DNA of 64,000 bases, from NCBI GenBank assembly GCA_023678885.1, contig CM043012.1, positions 17,024,036 through 17,088,035 on the forward strand. The letters are read 5' to 3'. Positions 57,781 to 64,000 of this stretch are shown here, one piece after another. A program made the position numbers and the translations under genes. Each line of letters begins with the position of its first letter. The stretch's first letter is position 1. The notes beneath the pieces were generated by a model. It was not told the DNA's origin and ran no database searches. It saw only the letters and a list, made by a program, of their open reading frames with translations. This DNA comes from Pogostemon cablin. Lineage: Eukaryota > Streptophyta > Magnoliopsida > Lamiales > Lamiaceae.

Positions 57781-58084
57781 GTAAGGTGAGGATATATGAA
57801 GTCGAGCGTCCGACTTCATTTTGAGCACTGTGCATATTTTTCCCCTTTTCAATTTACTTTTTTTATAACACGAAATTATTTAAATTATATTATAATTATA
57901 ATTATGTATGTTTTTTTTAATCTTGTGTTTATTCATTTATTATATTTCTTTTCTCTTACTTTTAATTTTTAATTTTATAATTAATTTTATTTGTTTTAAC
58001 GTTATTTATTTTTATATAAAAAAATATAAATGAGATGCAAGAAGTTCAATTTTTGTATGGTTTAAGAAATTAAAAGGAGATAAT
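57781..58084. other. Intergenic DNA
   Basis: Contains a small palindrome (TGAAGTCG-N6-CGACTTCA, 57797-57818) and otherwise AT-rich sequence with no gene. Confidence 0.4.
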
Positions 58085-58895
58085 TAATATTGCGTTATGT
58101 AAATCTATTTGGAGTGATACTAGATTCAGTTTGGCTTATATAGGTGTTGTAGAGAGAGCAAAAGGAATTAATTTATTTGGAACAATGAATTTTTTTAGTT
58201 AAAAAATTCTTGGCATATGGAAGGAGCTCTCGCAGTGATTTGACTAATGGAGAGATGAGAGGTTGGAGTGTATTTTTACAAACATTTATGCTCCATGAAG
58301 TTTGGTAGATAGAGTTGCTCTCTGGGCTCTCTGGGACAAATTGATGCAATATTTTTAAAAATCAAATTTGACTTCATGTATTTGCATGGTAGGGATTATA
58401 ACTCAGTAAGAAAGGAAACAAGCAGAGAAAAGTGAAGAGCTTACTCTTGTAGAAAGGATATCGAGTTATTTGATAATTTCATTCGGGAGTTTGAGCTCAT
58501 CGATTTACCACTACATGGGAGGTCCTACACTTGATAAAAACTTGATGGATTGTTGTTGAATTAGCAATGGTTGGCTCATCAAATGGTCAAATTCTCATCA
58601 GCTTGGCCTTAGAAGATCGCTTTCGGATCACTATCTATCCTTCTTGAAATCAAAGTGAACAATTGGGATTCGATACTTTTTAAATTTATTAATGCTTGGC
58701 TTTCATATTTAGGATTTAAAGAGTTTATGATTGAGAAATGGGGTAGCTATGACATAGAAGGTTGAGCTAGATATGTATCGAAGGAAAAACTCAAATGCTT
58801 GAAGGTAAACTTGAAAGTTTGGAACTAGGAGGTTTTTGGAAAAGTGGAGAGAATGATTAAAAGTCTAGAAATAAATGGATTCAAGAAGGAGATGC
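58085..58895 (+). pseudogene. L1-type LINE ORF2, endonuclease part (left half)
   Basis: Broken frames read IWSDTRFSLAYIGVVERAKG, a YAPxSLVDRVALW-like segment, a GDFN-like block followed by SVRKETSREK, then IELFDNFIREFELIDLPLHG with RSYT, and further FINAWLSYLGFKEF, LKVNLKVWN and EVFGKVERMIKSLE. This is the apurinic-type endonuclease domain and the spacer before RT in plant L1 LINEs. The frame reaches KWIQEGDA exactly at 58895, where solo LTR D begins. Many stops. Confidence 0.85.
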
Positions 58896-59107
58896 TGATG
58901 AGTATGAAAATCTGCATGTTTTGGTATTTGATTTATCACCGTTTTGTATAATTTAAGTTTGTATTTGAGCAACATTTGGTTACATTGCATATATTTGTGT
59001 AAAAGATGTATGTGAGGTGTTATTTCGTATTTTAGGAGGAAAACGGGAGTAAAAAAGCAAAATTAGAAGTTGGGATCGAAATTAGAAAGAAAGAGATCGG
59101 CAAGAAT

Positions 59108-59300
59108 CGTGCCGGCCAGGATGAGCAACCGTGCCGGCAATGCTATAACACTCGTGTCGTACCATGCAGGCACGACTGTCGAAGGCTGCTAAGAAAACTC
59201 GACACGTTCGCCTATTGTCCAGCACCCGTGCCACCCATCATGCCGAGGGTGCAGATGCCGTGTTATCGAGACACCGAGGGTACCCGCACAGCCTGTCGGT
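59108..59300 (+). promoter_or_regulatory. GC-rich repeated phrase in the U3 of solo LTR D
   Basis: Words such as TCGTGCCGGCCAGG, ACCGTGCCGGCAATGC, CCCGTGCCACCC and GATGCCGTG are clustered about 130 bp upstream of the TATA box, the same relative position as the unrelated-sequence phrases in LTRs A, B and C. Function inferred from position only. Confidence 0.45.
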
Positions 59301-59426
59301 ACAACTCTTGCAGTTATCCGTCCAGGTTTATTTTTGTCATTTTTTATCATTTTCTTGGCCCGTTTGTGTTTATGATGAGAAATAGCCCACTTTTGAGACG
59401 AAGTCCGAGTTTTATCAGTTCTCAAC

Positions 59427-59434
59427 TATAAAAG
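59427..59434 (+). promoter_or_regulatory. TATA box of solo LTR D
   Basis: CAACTATAAAAGAGACAC is a strong plant TATA context. The LTR is in plus orientation and points toward the ARF-like gene about 3.3 kb away. Confidence 0.6.
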
Positions 59435-60539
59435 AGACACTTGAGAAATTTTAGACATAACTCTCTATACACCCATCACTTGCCATAGTTCTGAAATCAA
59501 GATCCATCCTCCCATCCACCCATCCCGCACTTGGAGAGTTCATCAGTGTTTGTTTACTTGAGAAAGACAACGGAGAATGTTCAGAACCACAGAGAAAAGA
59601 ACGGAGAATGTATCTAGGACTTTTCTTATTCTTTCTTAATTTTGAGTTATAGACCTATGGATAAGACTTCATACATAACCATGTGTGTTGCTTAAAACAC
59701 CATGGTCTAATACTTTTCTGGATAGTTCTAGGAGCTTTGAAGGTTTGAATGATGTTAAATTGATGATCTAGACTTGGTTTTGGAATTATGTAGAATATTA
59801 TTTATTTCTTTATTGATGTTTTATTTTTAAACTTATATTTTTCTTCTGTTGATCTGTCCTCAGTCATATTCATGTCATTGACCTATGCATGTTTATGATT
59901 GTTACTTTTGTCATCTGTATATTATATTTGTTTATTTGTTATGAGTAGAGAGGAATGACCAATATAACTTTTATTTATTAGAACTGCCAATATTGGACAT
60001 CTGATCTGTCTATTAATTACTGGTCTATATGATTAGGTTTCTTAGATGATTGGATGGATAATTGAAGTTTTGTTCTCAAATACTAATAAAGGGAAGTATA
60101 GTACTCTAGCCTATAATAGAATTCAACATGAAGTACCTAGAAAGGAAGATGAAATTATTCTTATACGTCTTAAGTTTTAAACCAGATTTACGTGTTAAAT
60201 ATTGTTTGACCTAGAGGCTTAGCATAATTAAGTGATTGATATCGTAATTTCTTTATGAATTCTAACCAATTTTCTAGTGAATTTGATTTGACTAGTTTAA
60301 ACTGGATTTCCTAGAACTATCTTGAAACACTGTTAATATTTTTCCACTTGCAAATTTAATTTCTTTTAATATTTATTTTTCTGCAAATATTAGTTTAATA
60401 AAAATCACTTTTCTAAACTCAGAGATTTGTCTTATATTAGAGTTTTTATAAATAGGATTAAATAGTCTTAAACTATCTTTTGGTTTCGATAATTATAACT
60501 TGGTCACACGTGGTACAATTGATCCCTTATACTTGAGGG

Positions 60540-61490
60540 TGAAATTATGTTTTCCTAAAGAAAATAGTGAACAAATGCAAATACCAAAATTTTCCATAGA
60601 TATATCAATAAGAACCGCAAAAGAAATGAAATTTTGTGCATAAACGTTGAGGGGGTATGGAGAGAAGAAGTTGCAAAAGTGAGAGAAGAGATTTACAAAT
60701 TCTTCAGCAATCAATTCCAATCCTCACATGTTATTAGACCAAGGTTGAAATCTAATTTCTGCAGAAAAAATGTTTAAAAGTCGGTTGAAATCTGATTTCT
60801 GCATTAAAGTGCTACACACGATTGAATCACATAATAGTTCTAAAAGTTCAGGTCCTGACAATTTTAACTTTAAATTTTATAAACAATTTTGGGCATGCTT
60901 CACACAGATTTTATGAGGTTAATGAAAGAATTTATGAACATGGGGAATTTGTTAAGGGGATCAATCCATCATTCATAGCTCTTAATCTTAAAAGGATGGA
61001 AGCTGGATTACAGACCTACATTGTTGATAAGAGGTTTCTATAAAATCATTTCTAATGTGCTAGCAAACATGCCTAGCAAGGTTATGAAATCCATCATTTA
61101 TGATCATCAGTCTCTTTCATCGAGGGTAGACAAATTGTGGATTGTGTGATCCTAAATGAAGTGATTGAAAAGGCAAAACAAAAAAATGCCGGTGTATGTT
61201 ATTTAAAATTGATTTCACCAAAGTCTATGACTCACTTGAGTGATATTATCTGGAGCAAATAATGAGGTCTTTTAATTTTAATTCTAGACTAGACGGATCA
61301 GATGGGTTATGAAATGCACTACATTAGCTTAAAACTTTTATTTTAGTGAATGATAATCCTACAAATGAATTCAAATAGGATAGAGATTTGAGGCTGGATT
61401 CCTTTTGGCAGTTTTAAGGGAGCTCCTTGTGTGGTGGTTAAAGGTCTATGCTTTGATGATCGGTTGAATTACCATAATTAATCTTCTTCA
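60540..61490 (+). pseudogene. L1-type LINE ORF2, reverse transcriptase part (right half)
   Basis: Resumes the LINE after solo LTR D: a VFLKKIVNKC segment, then VREEIYKFFSNQFQ, SSGPDNFNFKFYKQFW, KEFMNMGNL-like and FIALNLKRMEAG, FYKIISNVLANMPSKVMKSI, VILNEVIEKAKQKNA-like, KIDFTKVYDSLEW-like and QG/AGF-like pieces up to about 61490. These are RT blocks 0 to about 4 of plant LINEs. The YADD block was not found; the copy is truncated or rearranged near 61500. Frames shift repeatedly. Confidence 0.82.
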
Positions 61491-61746
61491 TATGCTGTCG
61501 GGCCGGCGTGGGAGGGCGTCTGGGGTGGGTCGGTTCCACCTTTTGCACAAATTTAAGGTTTTAAGCAGTAAGATGTCTAGAGTATTAGATTTTTTTTTTA
61601 TTCTTATGATGTTAAGGTTTTAGAATTCAATTTTTTTTTTACTCACTTGGAGTTGGAGGTAGGGATAGATAAGATTAGCATATCATTGTCACATCTTCCA
61701 TTTTCATATAGAGTGCATCCATAATCACCCCAAATTTAAACTAAAA

Positions 61747-61800
<54 letters not shown>

Positions 61801-61867
61801 TATTAATATTAAAATTAATCCAATATTTTATATTGTTCTTATTTTTAAAATGTTACTTTTTATCATA
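61491..61867. other. LINE-flanking DNA with a (TA)n microsatellite
   Basis: A short GC-rich patch (GGGCCGGCGTGGGAGGGCG, about 61500) is followed by AT-rich sequence and an uninterrupted (TA)n of about 24 repeats at 61751-61799. No gene. Confidence 0.6.
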
Positions 61868-62097
61868 TACTCCTTCCGTCCCACATTAAGGGTAAGTTTT
61901 TACTTTTTGCCACGTGGATTAAGAAATATTATTATTTAATGTGTAGTGGGTAGTTGTATTAGTGAGAGTATGAGTCTTATATTTTAATTGTATTAGTGAG
62001 TGTGTGAGTCTCATATATTTAAAAAAAGGAAAGTGAACTTTTTGGGTGGAACGATCAAAATGAAAAAAAAAAGACTCTTTGAGTTGGATGGGGAATA
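61868..62097. mobile_element. Stowaway-like MITE
   Basis: The left end TACTCCTTCCGTCCCACATT is good. The right end GAGTTGGATGGGGAATA is mutated. The interior has TTAATGTGTAGTGGGTAG and two TTGTATTAGTGAG units. It lies about 1.3 kb upstream of the ARF-like start codon. Confidence 0.75.
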
Positions 62098-62437
62098 TAT
62101 TTTTTCTTATTAGACGAATAACCCAACGAATTTCGTGGAATAAATCGGCCTTAATACTTAAAAACAAGACCGAAAATTAGAATAAAATTATAAAAAAAAG
62201 AAAGAAATGTCATGTAAGAGCGAAACACGCAATGTAGTTTCCTAGCTATTAATCCCCTCTGCCCCTGTGAATGGTTGGTTTTTTGTCGGCCCACTCTCTC
62301 TCTCTCATACACCGACCCATCGCGCACATACACGCACAAATACGTACCAAATCTACATATAAATACACACACCATCAAATTTAATGGAGTACTATAATAC
62401 TCCTATTATTACAAGTCTACGATGATGGAATGATAAT
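62098..62437 (+). promoter_or_regulatory. Promoter region of the ARF7/19-like gene
   Basis: Less AT-rich than its surroundings. Contains TGTCGG at 62284-62289, which equals the high-affinity auxin response element core and is followed 20-odd bp later by ACCGACCC in roughly inverted arrangement. Also a (CT)n tract at 62293-62307 and ACATATAAATACACAC (TATA-like, about 62355). Single short motifs occur by chance; auxin regulation is a suggestion only. The transcription start was not located. Confidence 0.4.
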
Positions 62438-62711
62438 TACTCCCTCCATGCATTGGTGTGTACGGAGTTTAAGAAAATTTTATCTTTTTATGTATAAAGT
62501 AATAAAGTCATTGATTTAATAAAAATATGTGTAAAGTTGTTGGAGGTGTGTAAAGTTATTGGAATATATGAAAAAGTAAATAATATTATATTGAGATGTG
62601 TGTAAAAAGTAAATATTGTTATAATATATTTTTTATTAAATTTAATAAAATAAATTTGAAATATTTTAAAAAATGAATAAAAAGAAAAAGTGTGAAATAA
62701 TTTGCGGAGCA
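62438..62711. mobile_element. Decayed Stowaway-like MITE between promoter and leader
   Basis: The left terminus TACTCCCTCCATGCATTGG is clear. The right side ends in TTTGCGGAGCAAC, a decayed GGGACGGAGGGAG-type end. The interior (GTGTAAAGTTGTTGG, repeated) matches the MITE at 56084. It lies between the TATA-like box at about 62355 and the GC-rich leader. Confidence 0.55.
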
Positions 62712-62920
62712 ACTCACTCTCTCACATCACTCCTCTGCTGTTAACAAGCTGGGTTTTTATTGGCGTCGGTTTTCCGGCCACTTCCAAGATTCCTTCCCCC
62801 TCCCGCCCCGCCTTGATCCCGGCTGCTCCGCCGCTTCTCCACCATTTCTCCTCCGCCCACGTGGGCTCACCCTTTCCATTTTTAGTTAATTTTTTGCTCT
62901 ACGGTCACCTCCAGGGCTTG

Positions 62921-63040
62921 ATGGGCCACTTCATTCACGATTGCTTTCTCGATTTGAGAGTGAATTCTTGGGAGAGAAGAGTGTTTTGGGAGCTGGGATT
63001 TGGGTTTAGGGTGGGTTTTTTGTGTTTTCTTGAAGATTAA
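62921..63040 (+). CDS. uORF 1 of the ARF7/19-like leader
   Basis: ATG at 62921, stop TAA at 63038-63040, 39 residues beginning MGHFIHDCFLDLRV. It sits in the 5' leader and ends about 360 nt before the main ATG. The same frame is open upstream without a better start. Not known to be a conserved peptide; likely to reduce main-ORF initiation if transcribed. Confidence 0.4.
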   Translation: MGHFIHDCFLDLRVNSWERRVFWELGFGFRVGFLCFLED

Positions 63041-63041
63041 G

Positions 63042-63164
63042 ATGATGAAGAGGGTGTTTTCTTGAATGTGGAAACGAGAAGGTTTTCAGACATGGAATTG
63101 GGTGGGAGATGACGTGGCGGGTTTTCCGGTGGAGTTTGGGGAATGTCAGTTGTCATTAATTTGA
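63042..63164 (+). CDS. uORFs 2 and 3, back to back (TGA then ATG)
   Basis: uORF 2 is ATGATG...TGA (63042-63065, 7 codons). Its stop is followed with no gap by ATG 63066-63068, opening a 32-codon uORF (MWKREGFQTWNWVGDDVAGF...) that stops at 63162-63164. The zero spacing leaves little chance to reacquire initiation factors, so the pair could act as a strong translational brake. Regulatory effect inferred. Confidence 0.4.
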
Positions 63165-63349
63165 TTTGTTGTTGGGTTTGAAGGATTTAGTGTGTATTGA
63201 GAGGATAAGTTTGGTTGTTAATTTGACTTCAATTCTTGACAAAATAATTCTTTCTTTTTTGTGGGAAAGTGGAGATTGTCTTAACTTAGCTTTATTCAGC
63301 TTTTGAAAGAAGAAAGCAGTTTCTTTTGAGTGGTCAGAAGCTGCGGTTT

Positions 63350-63367
63350 ATGAGGCAAGATACTTAG
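63350..63367 (+). CDS. uORF 4, minimal
   Basis: ATG AGG CAA GAT ACT TAG, five codons, ending 30 nt before the main ATG. That short distance may limit re-initiation at the main start. Confidence 0.35.
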   Translation: MRQDT

Positions 63368-63397
63368 GGTGGAAGGAAGTTTTGATTGGAGAGTGAA

Positions 63398-63440
63398 ATG
63401 AAGATTCCATCTGGTGGATTTTTGTCTAATTCAACAGAAG
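63398..63440 (+). CDS. ARF19: Coding exon 1 of an AUXIN RESPONSE FACTOR (ARF7/ARF19 clade)
   Basis: ATG at 63398 opens MKIPSGGFLSNSTE plus the first base of a Gly codon, then GAAG|GTTTGT, a good donor site in phase 1. ARF7/ARF19 proteins begin MKAPSNGFLP-S/N-S/N-xEG in my knowledge of the family. They also have a very short first exon interrupted at this Glu-Gly, before the INSxLWHACAGPL segment and the B3 DNA-binding domain encoded in later exons. These ARFs are nuclear activators of auxin-responsive genes in lateral root formation and tropism. Only 14 residues are visible, so the call rests on a short but distinctive N-terminus and matching exon structure. ARF7 and ARF19 orthologues cannot be told apart here. 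Confidence 0.68.
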
Positions 63441-64000
63441 GTTTGTTCAATCCATTTTATTCAGCAAATTTTGATGTTATGAACATCAAGTGATTCAACT
63501 TTCTTGGTTGAAAGCATGAGTGATTCTCAGCTGATCCCATCTTTCTTTTTTAATCCTATGACAATTTTTGCTTTCAAAAACTTGCAGATTCTTTTCTTCT
63601 GTTTGTTCAAAAGGATGCAAGGCTAGTGTGTGTGTGTTGTTGTTGTTGTTTTGTACTCTTTTCAAGAATCCTCTTTGTAAAATTTGCAATAGGTAGTATT
63701 ATCAGCACTTTTTGATCCATAGTTTGTTGGAGTTTATAATAGGTGTGAACTTCTACTTCTGTAAAAGTTAAAGTGAGAACTTTTAGCTTTTTTTAAACTC
63801 AGTTTGAGATAGCCAGATTAGAACTGACTTATCTTGTGTTTTATTTTGGATCTGTCTTAATGGTTGAATATTATTCACATGTATATATTTATATCAATTG
63901 GGGCTGTAAGTACTTCTTCCCTGTAAAATATTACGATTCCATCTAACACGAGTACTTGAATTACCAAAACTTTTAATTGAATGCTTGAATATAGAGGGCC
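63441..64000 (+). other. Intron 1 of the ARF7/19-like gene (continues past the window)
   Basis: Begins GTTTGTTCAATCC and is T-rich (TTCTTTTTTAATCC, GTTGTTGTTGTTTTGTACTC). No INSxLWHACAGPL-type exon is encoded before position 64000 in any frame, so exon 2 lies outside. Intron 1 is therefore at least 560 nt. Confidence 0.6.

Larger units (their letters stand above)
58896..60531 (+). repeat. Solo LTR D inserted in the LINE
   Basis: It starts TGATGAGTATGAAAATCTGC, aligning with the start of LTR B (TGTTGAGAGTGAAAATGAGC), and ends TTGATCCCTTATA, aligning with the end of LTR C. Plus orientation, 1.64 kb, no interior. TATA box TATAAAAG at 59427-59434. GC-rich GTGCCGGC/GTGCC words at 59108-59300 sit upstream of it. 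The right boundary is uncertain by about 15 bp because similarity to C seems to run slightly further. No convincing target duplication. Confidence 0.78.
62712..63397 (+). promoter_or_regulatory. 5' leader (UTR) of the ARF7/19-like gene, with uORFs
   Basis: A clear composition change at about 62712 introduces CT/GC-rich leader sequence (CTCACTCTCTCACATCACTC, CCCTCCCGCCCCGCC). Three uORFs precede the main ATG: 62921-63040 (39 residues), 63042-63065 (7 residues, immediately followed by ATG 63066 for a 32-residue uORF to 63164) and 63350-63367 (5 residues). Long, uORF-containing leaders are typical of ARF mRNAs. A leader intron is possible but no unambiguous splice pair was chosen. Confidence 0.6.

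Noticed and set aside
57797..57818. Short palindrome TGAAGTCG-N6-CGACTTCA as an operator-like site
   Set aside because: An isolated 8 bp stem in transposon-rich DNA; expected by chance in 64 kb.
61751..61799. (TA)n tract as a replication origin or regulatory element
   Set aside because: Simple microsatellite; no other origin features.
62702..63040. 112-codon plus ORF as a separate gene upstream of the ARF-like exon
   Set aside because: It starts in MITE/leader junction sequence, has no domain, and its last 39 codons are simply uORF 1 in the leader.

Overview
The window looks like nuclear DNA of a eudicot plant. It is AT-rich, packed with nested retroelements and small inverted-repeat elements, and its only convincing host gene has plant-type structure (a short coding first exon followed by an intron). 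The species cannot be named from the sequence; a Lamiales-like or other asterid genome would fit, but that is only an impression.

Layout. 1-8559: the 5' part, on the minus strand, of a decayed Tat-lineage Ty3/gypsy element (gag, protease, RT, two RNase H domains, integrase, 5' LTR), inserted into a foldback repeat. 8561-17431: AT-rich DNA with foldback/MITE-like elements, and a 5'-truncated L1-type LINE at 10949-12459 flanked by a 17-18 bp target duplication. 17432-25508: element A, a complete non-autonomous LTR retrotransposon (minus) whose only ORF is a gag-like acidic protein with two stops. 25509-28099: older unassigned DNA. 28100-35634: element B, a second non-autonomous LTR element (minus) with a wrecked Athila-like gag and a perfect 5 bp target duplication. 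37170-39008: a Copia gag scrap and a solo LTR (C). 39084-52116: a 13 kb decayed Ty1/copia element (minus) that carries a nested 4.8 kb Helitron remnant (44681-49483, plus) with an RPA70-like pseudogene and the last motifs of a Pif1-type helicase. 52117-58000: a dense cluster of MITEs and hAT-like foldbacks. 58085-61490: an L1-type LINE split by solo LTR D. 61868-62711: two more MITEs.

62120-64000: promoter, long 5' leader with three uORFs, coding exon 1 and the start of intron 1 of a gene that I read as an AUXIN RESPONSE FACTOR of the ARF7/ARF19 clade, transcribed rightward out of the window.

Nothing here works as an intact mobile system. Almost every element ORF carries premature stops, and most of these look like C-to-T (or G-to-A) changes, as expected for long-methylated transposons. 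The least expected observations are: (i) four related LTR families each carry their own GC-rich repeated phrase just upstream of the TATA box, and two of them repeat that phrase inside the element; (ii) the nested Helitron; (iii) the ARF-like leader with back-to-back uORFs and a MITE remnant beside it.
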